A DNA stretch of 64,000 bases from Nonomuraea jiangxiensis (GCF_900099965.1 NZ_FNDJ01000020.1:62001-126000); one strand, 5' to 3'; shown: positions 44,008 through 53,414, numbered from the stretch's first letter. The notes: generated from the sequence alone by a model not told the origin. A program made the numbers and translations.

Positions 44008-45009
44008 ATGAAGCTCGGCCTGTGTCTCGGATACTGGCAGCGCCACGCCGACGACGCGACGGAGACGGTGCTGGCGGCCGAACGGCTCGGCTACGACTCG
44101 GTGTGGACGGCCGAGGCGTACGGGAGCGACGCGTTCACGCCCCTGGCCTGGTACGGGGCGCGTACGAGCCGCATCAAGCTGGGCACCTCGATCGCCCAGA
44201 TCTCCGCCCGCCCGCCGGTCACCACGGCCATGACCGCGATGACCCTGGACCACCTCACCGGCGGCCGGTTGCTGCTCGGCGTGGGCGCCTCGGGCCCGCA
44301 GGTGGTGGAGGGCTGGTACGGCCAGCCGTTCGCCCGGCCGCTGGCCAGGACCCGCGAATACGTGGACATCATGCGCCAGGTGTGGCGCCGCGAGGAGCCG
44401 GTCACCAGCGACGGCGCGCACTACCCGCTGCCGCTGCCCGGCGGCCTGGGCAAGCCGCTCAAGCTCATCACGCATCCGCTGCGCCCGGAGATCCCCGTCT
44501 ATCTCGGCGCCGAGGGCCCGAAGAACGTGGCCCTGGCCGCCGAGCTGGCCCAGGGGTGGCTGCCGCTGTTCGCGTTCCCCGCCAAGATCGAGGAGATGTA
44601 CGGCACGGCGCTGTCGGGCGCCCCCACCGGCTTCGACGTGGCCGCCATGGTGATGGTGGTGATCTCCGACGACGTCCGGAGCGCGCTGGACGGCGTGAAG
44701 CTGATGCTCACCCTGTACATCGGCGGCATGGGTGCCAAGCAGCGCAACTTCCACGCCGACATCATCGGCCGGATGGGCTACGCCGCGGCCGCCGAGCACA
44801 TCCAGGCGCTCTACCTGGCCGGGCGCAAGGAGGAGGCGTTCCGGGCGATCCCGGACGAGCTGGCCGACGGCATCTCGCTCGTCGGCCCGCCCGGCAGGAT
44901 CAAGGAGCGCCTGGAGCTCTGGCACCGGAGCCCGGTCACGACCCTGCTGGTCATGGGACCGCGCGACGAGCCCTCCCTGAAACTGGTCCGCGACCTGGTG
45001 CTGGGCTGA
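44008..45009 (+). CDS. LLM-class (likely F420-dependent) oxidoreductase
   Basis: 333 aa luciferase-like TIM barrel. Seen: MKLGLCLGYW at strand 1, AERLGYDSVWTAEAYGSDAF, TSIAQISARPPVTTAMTAMT, LTGGRLLLGVGASGPQVVEG and PVYLGAEGPKNVALAAELA. The non-Pro cis-peptide region and AQISAR-P...TA loop are those of F420-dependent dehydrogenases/reductases of actinomycetes, so F420 is the likely cofactor. The substrate is unknown. Clear GGAGG ribosome site 6 bases before ATG; single gene. Confidence 0.88.
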   Translation: MKLGLCLGYWQRHADDATETVLAAERLGYDSVWTAEAYGSDAFTPLAWYGARTSRIKLGTSIAQISARPPVTTAMTAMTLDHLTGGRLLLGVGASGPQVVEGWYGQPFARPLARTREYVDIMRQVWRREEPVTSDGAHYPLPLPGGLGKPLKLITHPLRPEIPVYLGAEGPKNVALAAELAQGWLPLFAFPAKIEEMYGTALSGAPTGFDVAAMVMVVISDDVRSALDGVKLMLTLYIGGMGAKQRNFHADIIGRMGYAAAAEHIQALYLAGRKEEAFRAIPDELADGISLVGPPGRIKERLELWHRSPVTTLLVMGPRDEPSLKLVRDLVLG

Positions 45010-45096
45010 GCGCCCGCGCCCGGCGCCCAAAAGACCTGCCCGGGGCGGGTGGCTCAAGTCCGGGCGCGGCGCCGGGTCGGGGCGGGGCGGGGTGGG

Positions 45097-47055
45097 TCAG
45101 TCCGGGCGCGGGGCCGGGTCGGCGGTGACCGAGCGCAGCAGCGGCCTGCTCAGCGCGCCCGCGCCCACCACCCCGCCGAAGCCCACGACCACGCAGGCCC
45201 CCAGCGTGATCGCCCCGGCCACGCTCATCCCGCCGATCATGAACGGCATCGCGCAGAACACCCCCACCAGGATCGCCCCGCCGCCCATCACCGTGAGCGG
45301 GACGAGCGTCTCCGCGCGCCGGGCCCGGTCGAGCACCTCCAGCGGCGTGCCCGCCAGCCGCAACAGCGCGTACGTCTGCCGCCGGTCCAGGATCGAGGAC
45401 GCGGCCGTGATCCCCGCGCTGGCGATGGCCACCAGGAACGACACGGACAGCACCACGGTCGTGCCCATCCTGATGTCGGCGAGGAGCTGGGTGGCGAAGC
45501 GCTCGTCGTCGGCCCTCGTCGTGGGAGTGCGCCCGGGCATGAGCCCGGTGAGCGCGGTGCGCGCCCGGTCGATCGTCGCCGGGTCGGCGTAACTGCCCAG
45601 GGCCGTGGCCACCAGCGCGTCCCCGGTCCCGCGCCGCGAGACCCGCACCGTCGCCCGGACCCCCGCGGCCCGCAGCCGGTCACGGGCCTGCCCGGCGACG
45701 GCCTCGGCCTGCCCGGCAGGCGCGGAGACCAGCAACTGCGGCGGTTCCCCGTCCCCGGCGAACGCCGACGGGCTGAGCAGCCCGATGAAGCCCGCCACGA
45801 ACCCGGTCAGCGCCACGCCGCTCACCGTCCGCCAGGCCGAGCGCGGGTCGTCGACCAGCCGGCGCCCGGCGAGCAGCCCGGCGGGCCGGCGCGCGCTCCC
45901 GGCCGTGATCCGGCCGATCAGGCTCACCACCCAGGGCCCCGCCAGGTTGACGCACAGGAACGCCAGGCCGAGCGCGACGGCCACGATCCCGATGCTGGTG
46001 CCCCTGGTCAGCAGGGGGAACGCGGCGAGCACCGCGAACAGGGCGAGCACCCGGACGAACCGCATGGCGGGCGGCGTCTCCCGCTTGGCCACCCCGAGCG
46101 GGCTCACCACGACGCGCCGCAGCCCCACCACCGCCGACAGACCCACCAGCAGCGGCACCCCGGCCAGCACCGCCGCCAGCGGCAGCGGGCCTGGCAGCAC
46201 GTCGGAGACGAACCACGAGCCGCCCGCGATCGGGATCCCGGCCAGCAGCGGCGCGGCGGCGGCGTAGGCGGCCGCGCCGAGCAGCGCGCCCGCCAGCGCG
46301 ACGATCACGGCCTCGGCCACGGTCATCCGGACGACCTGCCCCGGCGTCGCGCCGACCAGCCTGAGCGCGGCCAGCCGCCAGTCGCGCCGGGCGACCGTGA
46401 GCCTGGCCGCGGCGCCGCCGAACACCAGCAGCGGCACCACCATGAGCACGCTCGCGACGAGCGTGAGAGCGCGGTAGGCCTCGGAGTCCTCCGACGGGGT
46501 GCCCGTCAGGTCTGCCACCTTGGCGGGGCCCTTGCCGAGCGCCCCGTCCCGAGTGCCGGCCGCCGTCATCGCCGGCGCGTCCGGCGCGTGGCCGACCACC
46601 GCGACCAGCTCACCCGGGTAGACCAGGGCCTCGTCGCCGAGCACGCCCGCCGGATCCGGGTAGCGCTCGGCGAGCTGGTCGGCGGGCAGCTTCCTGGCCA
46701 GCTCGGCCAGCGCCGGGGACAACCACACCTCGCCCGGCGCGGGCAGGCGCGGCATGCCCGGCGGCCGCGCTCCCGCAGCTGCCCGGGCGTCGAGCGCCGC
46801 CAGGTCCACAACGGTGATCACCTGGTCGCCGACGAAGTCGAAGCGCGCCGCCTCGATCGCCACCGCCCCCGCCTCCGCCGGTACGGGGTTGCGCCAGGCG
46901 CCGCGGTCGGCCCTGGCCGCGAAGGCGAAGTTGACCGCCACGGCGAACAGCAGCAGCGCGGTGGACACGGCGACCGCGCCCAGCGTGAGCCAGGCGCCGA
47001 GCAGGCCCCTGCGGCCGCCGCCCTTGAGCAGCCGCCAGGTGAGGTCGAGGTTCAC
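45097..47055 (-). CDS. FtsX-family ABC exporter permease
   Basis: 652 aa. An N-terminal helix (GAWLTLGAVAVSTALLLFAV) is followed by a large extracellular segment (about 50-200). A first FtsX module (ALTLVASVLMVVPLLVFGGA ... ALAGALLGAAAYAAAAPLLA), more helices, a second extracellular part (about 440-530) and a C-terminal FtsX module follow. This double-FtsX layout is that of MacB/BceB-like exporters for peptides, lipids or antibiotics. GTG start 47055 overlaps the ATPase stop. A response regulator lies divergently next door. Confidence 0.85.
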   Translation of the reverse strand: MNLDLTWRLLKGGGRRGLLGAWLTLGAVAVSTALLLFAVAVNFAFAARADRGAWRNPVPAEAGAVAIEAARFDFVGDQVITVVDLAALDARAAAGARPPGMPRLPAPGEVWLSPALAELARKLPADQLAERYPDPAGVLGDEALVYPGELVAVVGHAPDAPAMTAAGTRDGALGKGPAKVADLTGTPSEDSEAYRALTLVASVLMVVPLLVFGGAAARLTVARRDWRLAALRLVGATPGQVVRMTVAEAVIVALAGALLGAAAYAAAAPLLAGIPIAGGSWFVSDVLPGPLPLAAVLAGVPLLVGLSAVVGLRRVVVSPLGVAKRETPPAMRFVRVLALFAVLAAFPLLTRGTSIGIVAVALGLAFLCVNLAGPWVVSLIGRITAGSARRPAGLLAGRRLVDDPRSAWRTVSGVALTGFVAGFIGLLSPSAFAGDGEPPQLLVSAPAGQAEAVAGQARDRLRAAGVRATVRVSRRGTGDALVATALGSYADPATIDRARTALTGLMPGRTPTTRADDERFATQLLADIRMGTTVVLSVSFLVAIASAGITAASSILDRRQTYALLRLAGTPLEVLDRARRAETLVPLTVMGGGAILVGVFCAMPFMIGGMSVAGAITLGACVVVGFGGVVGAGALSRPLLRSVTADPAPRPD

Positions 47056-47732
47056 GCGCCGACCCCGCCGGGAACCAGGAGCAGGCCGTCGCGGACCTCG
47101 ACCGTGCGGTCACACCAGGAGGCCACGTTCTGGTCGTGGGTGACGACGATCAGGGAGGCACCGTTGTGCCTGGTCGCCTCCACCAGCAGCCGCATCGTGT
47201 CGTGGCCGGTCCGCTGGTCGAGCGCCCCGGTGGGCTCGTCGGCGAACACCACGGCAGGCCTGCTCACCAGCGCCCTGGCGATGGCCACCCGCTGTGCCTG
47301 GCCGCCGGACAGCTCCCCCGGCCGCCTGGTCTCCATGGTGTGCAGGCCGAGCGGGGCGAACCACTCGCGCGCCTGGCGTACCGCCTGGGTCCTCGGCACC
47401 CCGCCCAGCATGAGCGGGAGCGCCACGTTCTCCTCGGCGGGCAGCTCGGGCAGGAGCTGGCCGAACTGGAAGACGAAGCCGAAGCGGGTGCGGCGCAGCG
47501 CGCTGCGCTCGCGCTCGCGCATGGTGTCGATGCGCCGGCCGAGCAGGCTCACCTCGCCCCCGTCCGGCTTCATGATCCCGGCCAGGCAGTGCAGGAGCGT
47601 CGACTTGCCGGAACCGCTCGGGCCCATGATCGCTACGGCTTCGGCCGCTCCGATGGTGATGTCCACGCCGCCCAGGGCGACCGTCTGCCCGAACCGCTTG
47701 GTCAGGGCTCGTCCAACAAGTACGTCGTTCAT
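47052..47732 (-). CDS. ABC exporter ATPase (MacB/LolD type)
   Basis: 226 aa. Walker A GPSGSGKSTLLHCLAG, Q-loop FVFQFGQLLPELPAEENV, signature LSGGQAQRVAIARAL, Walker B VVFADEPTGALDQRTG, H-loop VVTHDQ. It powers the adjacent FtsX permease and is translated with it through a 4-base overlap. The start ATG 47732 (MNDVLVGRALTK) is used; the longer frame to 47897 runs into the divergent regulator. Confidence 0.92.
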   Translation of the reverse strand: MNDVLVGRALTKRFGQTVALGGVDITIGAAEAVAIMGPSGSGKSTLLHCLAGIMKPDGGEVSLLGRRIDTMRERERSALRRTRFGFVFQFGQLLPELPAEENVALPLMLGGVPRTQAVRQAREWFAPLGLHTMETRRPGELSGGQAQRVAIARALVSRPAVVFADEPTGALDQRTGHDTMRLLVEATRHNGASLIVVTHDQNVASWCDRTVEVRDGLLLVPGGVGA

Positions 47733-47822
47733 GGCTTCCAGGTTCGCCGGGTGGCGGGCCTGGCGAATCGGCCGTGAGTCCATATCGGCCTCGGCCGAAC
47801 GGACGATCCTTAGAGTTGGGGC

Positions 47823-48470
47823 GTGACTATTCGGGTTCTCATCGCGGATGACCAGCAGCTTGTACGCACCGGATTTCAGATGATTTTGGACGCCCAACCG
47901 GACATAGAGGTGGTGGCCGCCGTGGCCGACGGTGCCGAGGCGGTCTCGGAGGCCAGGCGGCTCAGGCCCGATGTCTGCCTGCTCGACATCAGGATGCCCA
48001 AGCTGGACGGCCTGGAAGTGACCCGGGTACTGGCCGGGCCGGGAGTGGAGAACCCCCTGCGGGTGGTGATAGTCACCACCTTCGACCTCGACGAGTACGT
48101 CTACGGCGCGCTGCGTTCCGGGGCGACCGGGTTCCTGCTCAAGGACAGCGGGCCGACGCTGCTCATCGAGGCGGTCCGGGCCGCGGCGGCGGGCGACGCG
48201 CTGGTGTCACCGTCGGTGACCGTACGGCTGCTGCAGCACCTGGCCAAGCCGCGGCGGGCCGCCGTCCCCGCGGGCGATCCGCTCACCGACCGCGAGCTGG
48301 ACGTCGTGCGCCTGGTGGCCAGGGGGAAGACCAACCAGGAGGTGGCGGCGGAGCTGTTCGTGTCGCTTTCCACGGTCAAGACCCACCTCGGCAGCATCCA
48401 GGCCAAGCTCGGCGTCCGCAATCGGGTCGAAACCGCAGCGTGGGCTTGGGAATCCGGCGTGGTGAGCTGA
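47823..48470 (+). CDS. Orphan NarL-family response regulator beside ABC exporter
   Basis: 215 aa. Receiver with DD in IRVLIADDQQLV, phospho-Asp in VCLLDIRMPKLDG (about 54), Thr in VIVTTFD and Lys in FLLKDSG. LuxR HTH: LTDRELDVVRLVARGKTNQE, LFVSLSTVKTHLGSIQ. No histidine kinase gene is adjacent, although this type normally has one. It is divergent from the exporter (90-bp gap) and likely regulates it. GTG start. Confidence 0.88.
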   Translation: MTIRVLIADDQQLVRTGFQMILDAQPDIEVVAAVADGAEAVSEARRLRPDVCLLDIRMPKLDGLEVTRVLAGPGVENPLRVVIVTTFDLDEYVYGALRSGATGFLLKDSGPTLLIEAVRAAAAGDALVSPSVTVRLLQHLAKPRRAAVPAGDPLTDRELDVVRLVARGKTNQEVAAELFVSLSTVKTHLGSIQAKLGVRNRVETAAWAWESGVVS

Positions 48471-48537
48471 TTAACAGCGCCGCTCCCGGGATACAAGTGA
48501 ATCAAGACCTCAGCGCATGGCCCGGGGGGAGAACAAC

Positions 48538-49239
48538 GTGCGCGACAGCCAGGAACCGCCCATCAGAAGAGCCGCCTCTGCCGTTTATGTAACGCTTGCC
48601 GCGCAGGTCCTCTCTCTCGGCGCCCTGGTGATCTTCGAGCATTCACGCGGCCGCCGGCTCGCGGCCCAGCTCGCGGAGTTCGGCGGCCGGCCCCAGGGGG
48701 CCGAGGCGGAGGCCGTGGTGGGCGCGGTGACGACGTTCGCGGTGCTGATGATGCTGGTGACGGGCACCTCCATCGCGGTCGCGGTCGCCTACGTGACCTG
48801 GCTGGTGCGGGCCAGGCGGGCCAACGACCGCTCGGCCGCCTCCGGCCCGGTCGCGGCCGCCTGGCTGATCCCGTTCGTCAACCTGGTGGCGCCCGCCGTG
48901 CTGGTGGACGAGGTGTGGCGGGGCACCAGGCCGCCGGCGGGGCAGCGGGCGCGGTGGATCGGGCTGCTGGCCGGGTGGTGGCTGAGCTGGCTGACCATGG
49001 TCGCGCTGGTCACGATCAGGCTCCCGCTCGACGCCTCCGCGGCCGGCCTGACGGGGGTGGGGCTGCCGGAGCTGGCCTGCGCGTCGGTGGCCGCCCTGCT
49101 GTGCGGGGCCACCGTACGCGAGCTGACGCGGCTGCAGCGGGCCCGAGTCCCCAGGAGCGCCGGGTCCGGCGCCGTGCGCACCTTCACCCCGCCACCCCGC
49201 CAGACCCCGGACTCCACCCCGGTCGGCCACCCGGGCTGA
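48538..49239 (+). CDS. DUF4328 membrane protein
   Basis: 233 aa with four to five membrane helices (AVYVTLAAQVLSLGALVIF, FAVLMMLVTGTSIAVAVAYV, GPVAAAWLIPFVNLVAPAVL, WWLSWLTMVALVTIRL). The VTWLVRARRANDRSAA loop and the W-x-x-P-F-V-N-L-x-x-P helix are characteristic of the actinomycete DUF4328 family. Function unknown. The C-terminus is Pro/Thr-rich. GTG 48538 is chosen because GGGGGAG lies 6 bases upstream; ATG 48517 has no ribosome site. Confidence 0.78.
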   Translation: MRDSQEPPIRRAASAVYVTLAAQVLSLGALVIFEHSRGRRLAAQLAEFGGRPQGAEAEAVVGAVTTFAVLMMLVTGTSIAVAVAYVTWLVRARRANDRSAASGPVAAAWLIPFVNLVAPAVLVDEVWRGTRPPAGQRARWIGLLAGWWLSWLTMVALVTIRLPLDASAAGLTGVGLPELACASVAALLCGATVRELTRLQRARVPRSAGSGAVRTFTPPPRQTPDSTPVGHPG

Positions 49240-49275
49240 CCCCGGATCGACGGACCGTTTCCGGATATCGCGGGG

Positions 49276-52200
49276 TCAGGCGGCCGTGGGGCCGGAGCTG
49301 CCCGGGCTGGCGTGCCAGAGGCGGCGGGGCGGGTCGGCGATGGCCGGGCCCAGGTCGGAGTAGGGCGAGAGGCGGTAGCCGTTCGGATATTCGATCTTGC
49401 GTCCGCCGACCCCGGCGAGCTCCTCCGGCGCCCGCGCGAGGTGGGCGCGCACCGCCTCGATGCCCTGGGAGCGCCAGAGGGCGTCCAGGTCCCGCAGGTC
49501 CCAGCAGTCCACCGCGCGCATCGACACCGCCCGCGTGCCCGTGCGCCTGACCACCCCCTTGCCCAGCAGGAGCCATGAGCCGAACACCGTCGCCGCGCAC
49601 CGGCCCTGCACCGACTCGAAGAACGTCAGGTCGATCGGGCCGGTCGAGTCGTCGAGCGTGGTGAAGATGACCCGCTGGCCCGAGCGCACGGCGGGTGTCT
49701 GGGTGGCCACCTTGACCCCGGCGACCAGGATCTCCGCGCCGTTGCGCTGCGCGAGCAGATCCCTGGAACGGACCACGCCGAGGAGGTCGAGCAGCTCGTC
49801 GTAGAAGCTGATGACGTGGCGGCTGACGTCGATGCCCAGGATCTCCAGCTCGGCCTCGACCATCTCCGCCTCCGTCATCTCCGGCAACTCCCCGGGCGCG
49901 AGCCGCTCGCCGAAGCCCAGCGGGAGCTGCACGGACGGCGGGGCGGCGGCCCGGGGAGGGGCGGCCACGGGCGAGGAGTAGCGCTTGGACCCGCGCGAGC
50001 CCGTCCGCACTCCGCTCGCCGAGACCCGGTCGAGCATCCCCACCTGGGCGATCAGGTCGCGCCTGGTCAGCTCGCCCGGCCGCCAGCGAGGACCGCCAGG
50101 GTGCAGGTCGTGCAGCGCGTCCAGGCCGCCCACCTGGACGATGCGCTCGATCGTGGGGCGCGAGGGGCGGGCGCGGTCCCAGAAGTCGGCCAGCGACGTG
50201 TACGGCTGCCCGGCCACCATCCGCTCGACCTCCGCCTCGCTCACCCCCTTGATCGCCGAGAACGGCACCCGCAGCGCGTATCCCTTGCCGATCTCGTCGA
50301 TCTTGAAGTCTTTCCGCACCGGGGAGCCTTCCAGCGCGGAGGGACGCACGCGAACCCGCACACCAGCCTGGTCACCGGTCCCGGCACCGGCCTGGTCACG
50401 CGCCTGACCGCGCGCCCGGTCACGGGGCCGGACCCGGGGGCCGAGCCGCTCCACCCGCCAGTCCCGGCCCGACTTGTTGATGTCGAGCTGCAGGATCTGG
50501 ACCCCGCACTGCCGGGCCTCGTCGATGATGACCCGCGGCGGGTACATTCCGGGCTCGTGCGTGAGCACCCCCGCGAAGAACGCCGCCGCGTGGTGCCGCT
50601 TGAGCCACGCCGACTGGTAGGTCGGCAGCGCGAACGCCGCCGCGTGCGCCTTGCAGAACCCGAAGGCCCCGAACGCGTCCAGCACCTGCCAGGCCCGGTC
50701 CACGGCCGCGTCGTTGAACCCGTTGGCCCTGGCCAGGGGCACGAACGTCTTGCGCACCCGCTCGCGCCCCTCCGGCGTGTCCAGCGTGCGCCGCAACGTC
50801 TCGGCGAACGACAGGTCCCGCCCCGTCATCACCTCGATGATCTTCAGCACCTGCTCGTGGAACACCACGACGCCGTGCGTCTCCTTCAGCGCCCCCCGCA
50901 GCCGCTCGTGCGGATAGTACGGCTGCCGCCACCCGTGCCTGGCCTCCAGGTAGGGGGTGACCATGTCGGAGTTGACCGGACCCGGCCTGAACAGCGAGAT
51001 GTCCACGATCAGGTCGTGCATCGTACGCGGCTCCAGCTTGGCGACCAGCTCGCGCTGGCCCGGGGACTCGATCTGGAAGCAGCCGATGGTGCGGCTGGCG
51101 CCGATCAGCTCGTAGGTCTCCTGGTCGTCGTGCGGCACGTACTGGACCTCGGGGTCCTCCTGCGCGGCGCCGTCGTCCGGCGGGCGTGCGGTGTCGTCGT
51201 CCGGCGGGCGTGCGGTGTCGTCGTCCGGCGGGCGTCGCTGGGTGTCCAGCTCCACCACGACGTCGTCCACGCGCTTGATCTCGCTCAGCGCGTACGCCAG
51301 CGCGGACTGCATCCGCACGCCCAGCACGTCGAGCTTGAGCAGCCCGGCCTCCTCCACGTCGTCCTTGTCGAACTGCGACATCGGGAACTCCAGCAGGCTG
51401 CGCTCCACCGGCGTCCTGTCGCGCAGCCCCGAGTTGCCGATCAGCACGCCGCACGGGTGCAGCGCGATGTGCCTGGGCAGCCCGTCGAGCTTCTCCGCCA
51501 GCCGGAACACCCGCTCCAGCCCCGCGTCGCCGAGCCGGCTCTCGCGCAGCTCCGGCAGGTCGCTCAGCGACGCGGTGATCTGCCGGGCCCTGATGTGCGG
51601 GAACGCCTTGGCGATGGCGTCGATCTCGTGCGGTGGCAGGCCCATCGCCCCCGCGACGTCGCGGATGGCGCTGCGCGCCCGGTAGGTCTCCATCATGGAC
51701 ACGCAGGCCACGCGCGCCTCGCCGTAGCGCTCGAAGATGGCCTTGTAGCAGTCGAGCCGGCGGGCCGACTCCACGTCCATGTCGATGTCCGGCAGCCCGA
51801 TGCGGCCCTCCGAGAGGAAGCGCTCCATGAGCAGGTCGTGTTCGAGCGGGTTGACCTCGCCGATGCCGATGAGGTAGTTGACCAGGCTGCCCGCCCCCGA
51901 GCCGCGGATGGCGCAGCGGATGCCCATGCCGCGGATCATGTCGGTGATGCCGGCCACGGCGACGAAATATCCGGACAGGCGCTTCTTCTCGATGATCGCC
52001 ATCTCGGCCCGGAGGCGCTCCCTGGCCGGGCCGGAGCGGTCGAGGCCGCGCGCGATCAGCCCGTCCTCGGCGCGGTGGCGCAGCAGCGGCACCGGGTCGC
52101 GGCCGATCTCGGGCAGGTGCAGGGCGGGCGGGCTGTTGTGCAGCGCGAGCAGGTCCAGCGGCGCCATCGAGCACGCCTCGGCCAGCCGCCGGGTGGTGAG

Positions 52201-53091
52201 CAGCAGCCGCGCCACCCGCTCCTGGTCCGCGCCGCAGACCTTGGTCGCCACCTGCCACATCTCCTTGGTGCTCTTGAGGTAGGCGTGGGAAGTGGTGCGT
52301 TCCAGATGGCGCGGGTGCAGCGGGACGAGCTGGCGGGCCGCGTCGAGCACGTCGCCCACCTGGTGGTCGGCCGGGTCCAGGTAGCGTGCGGCGTTGGTCA
52401 GCACGGCCGGCACGCCCATGGACTCGGCCAGCCCGAGCATGCGCACGGCCGTGATGGCGTCGCGGAAGCCGTACTGGTCGACCAGCTCGATCACCACGCC
52501 GGGCACGGCGGCGCGCCACAGGCCGAGCAGCGTCCTGGCGTGCTCGTCGCGCCGCTCGGCCACCGCGCGGCCCACGTCGGACCTGGGGCCGAGCAGCACC
52601 ACGAGCCCGTCCTCGGCGCCGAACCCGTGCTCGCCCGGCCCGCCCGCCCAGGCGCCGAGCAGCTCGCGGGTCACCTTGGGCGCCCCCCGCTCGCCCGCGT
52701 GGTGGGCGGCCGTGACCAGACGGCACAGGCGGGACCAGCCCTTGGCGCGGGCCAGCACCGTGACGCGGTCCTCGGCGTCCGGGCCGGTCCTGGGCCGCCC
52801 GCCGCCGGACCGCCCGCTCCTGGGACGCGGCGGCGCGGGGATCCCGGGCACCGGGTCGAAGGCCGGAGCGGGGTGGTCGAACGCCAGGTTCACGCCGACG
52901 ACAGGGGCGATCCCGGCCTCCGCGCACGCCTGGACGTGCTTGATCGCGCCGTAGAGCCCGTCGCGGTCGGTCAGCGCGAGGATGTCCATCCCGTGCTCCA
53001 CCGCCCGGTTCACCAGCGCGCGGGGGAAGGCGGTGCCGTAGCGCATGGAGTATGCGGAGCACACGTTGAGGTGCGGGAACGGGGGCGCCAT
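49276..53091 (-). CDS. dnaE2: DnaE2-type (error-prone) DNA polymerase III alpha subunit
   Basis: 1271 aa C-family polymerase. Order: N-terminal PHP domain (from LNVCSAYSMRYGTAFPRAL), palm with catalytic Asps in GLPDIDMDVESARR, fingers (LFRPGPVNSDMVTPY, then HEQVLKIIEVMTGRD), helix-hairpin-helix and OB-fold (AEILVAGVKVATQTPAVRSG). It lacks the replicase C-terminal tail, and its DUF6504 neighbour and SOS-like box fit DnaE2/ImuC. Oddities: the PHP metal motif HxH reads NVC and TDHDG reads TDRDG, so the PHP site is probably dead. There is an in-frame 24-bp repeat (RPPDDDTA) and an Arg/Gly/Asp-rich insert near 930-970. No imuA/imuB gene is present here. Confidence 0.82.
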   Translation of the reverse strand: MAPPFPHLNVCSAYSMRYGTAFPRALVNRAVEHGMDILALTDRDGLYGAIKHVQACAEAGIAPVVGVNLAFDHPAPAFDPVPGIPAPPRPRSGRSGGGRPRTGPDAEDRVTVLARAKGWSRLCRLVTAAHHAGERGAPKVTRELLGAWAGGPGEHGFGAEDGLVVLLGPRSDVGRAVAERRDEHARTLLGLWRAAVPGVVIELVDQYGFRDAITAVRMLGLAESMGVPAVLTNAARYLDPADHQVGDVLDAARQLVPLHPRHLERTTSHAYLKSTKEMWQVATKVCGADQERVARLLLTTRRLAEACSMAPLDLLALHNSPPALHLPEIGRDPVPLLRHRAEDGLIARGLDRSGPARERLRAEMAIIEKKRLSGYFVAVAGITDMIRGMGIRCAIRGSGAGSLVNYLIGIGEVNPLEHDLLMERFLSEGRIGLPDIDMDVESARRLDCYKAIFERYGEARVACVSMMETYRARSAIRDVAGAMGLPPHEIDAIAKAFPHIRARQITASLSDLPELRESRLGDAGLERVFRLAEKLDGLPRHIALHPCGVLIGNSGLRDRTPVERSLLEFPMSQFDKDDVEEAGLLKLDVLGVRMQSALAYALSEIKRVDDVVVELDTQRRPPDDDTARPPDDDTARPPDDGAAQEDPEVQYVPHDDQETYELIGASRTIGCFQIESPGQRELVAKLEPRTMHDLIVDISLFRPGPVNSDMVTPYLEARHGWRQPYYPHERLRGALKETHGVVVFHEQVLKIIEVMTGRDLSFAETLRRTLDTPEGRERVRKTFVPLARANGFNDAAVDRAWQVLDAFGAFGFCKAHAAAFALPTYQSAWLKRHHAAAFFAGVLTHEPGMYPPRVIIDEARQCGVQILQLDINKSGRDWRVERLGPRVRPRDRARGQARDQAGAGTGDQAGVRVRVRPSALEGSPVRKDFKIDEIGKGYALRVPFSAIKGVSEAEVERMVAGQPYTSLADFWDRARPSRPTIERIVQVGGLDALHDLHPGGPRWRPGELTRRDLIAQVGMLDRVSASGVRTGSRGSKRYSSPVAAPPRAAAPPSVQLPLGFGERLAPGELPEMTEAEMVEAELEILGIDVSRHVISFYDELLDLLGVVRSRDLLAQRNGAEILVAGVKVATQTPAVRSGQRVIFTTLDDSTGPIDLTFFESVQGRCAATVFGSWLLLGKGVVRRTGTRAVSMRAVDCWDLRDLDALWRSQGIEAVRAHLARAPEELAGVGGRKIEYPNGYRLSPYSDLGPAIADPPRRLWHASPGSSGPTAA
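51172..51240. repeat. In-frame 24-bp tandem repeat within dnaE2
   Basis: Nearly three perfect copies of an 8-codon unit encoding Arg-Pro-Pro-Asp-Asp-Asp-Thr-Ala. Identical codons across copies suggest recent expansion. It falls in a linker between the PHP/palm and thumb-proximal segments, where length change should be tolerated. Confidence 0.9.
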
Positions 53092-53357
53092 CAGTCCCAC
53101 GCCCGCAAAAGCAGCCAGCCGTTGCCGGCGGTGTCGTAACGCAGCTCGTAGGAGCCGACCTCGCGCCCGGGGCTGGCCTCCACCCGCCAGAACTGGCGCT
53201 CGCCCGGGTCGTTGTCGCCGGTCTTCCACCACTCGCGTGCGACCACCCAGTGGTCGAGGACGCTGCGGACCAGATAGAGCCGGTCACGCCAGACGAACTG
53301 GGTCGGCTCCCCGTCCCGGGTCCACACCTCTATCGGATCGCCATAGAGTCTGCTCAA
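53091..53357 (-). CDS. DUF6504 small protein, SOS mutasome-associated
   Basis: 88 aa from TTG 53357 (LSRLYGDPIEVWTRDGEPTQ), with GGGGAGAAG upstream; the longer frame to 53396 has no ribosome site. Body: FVWRDRLYLVRSVLDHWVVA, REWW and RQFWRVEAS, then ELRYDTAGNGWLLLRAWD. DUF6504 proteins accompany Y-family polymerase/ImuB and DnaE2 genes in actinomycetes; the biochemical role is not known. Its stop and the dnaE2 ATG overlap by one base, so they are co-translated. Confidence 0.8.
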   Translation of the reverse strand: MSRLYGDPIEVWTRDGEPTQFVWRDRLYLVRSVLDHWVVAREWWKTGDNDPGERQFWRVEASPGREVGSYELRYDTAGNGWLLLRAWD

Positions 53358-53414
53358 GACGCTTCTCCCCGCGGCTCTGGTCGTATGGTGAGCCACCCGG
53401 GGGAAGGCGGGCGC

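Noticed and set aside
45026..45043. B12-box-like AAAAGACCTGCC sequence, possible cobalamin riboswitch
   Set aside because: The conserved upstream core motifs are missing (that region is the coding end of the LLM gene), and no plus-strand gene follows.
45049..47826. 925-codon plus-strand ORF opposite the ABC exporter
   Set aside because: Shadow of the FtsX permease and ATPase, whose motifs are clear on the minus strand.
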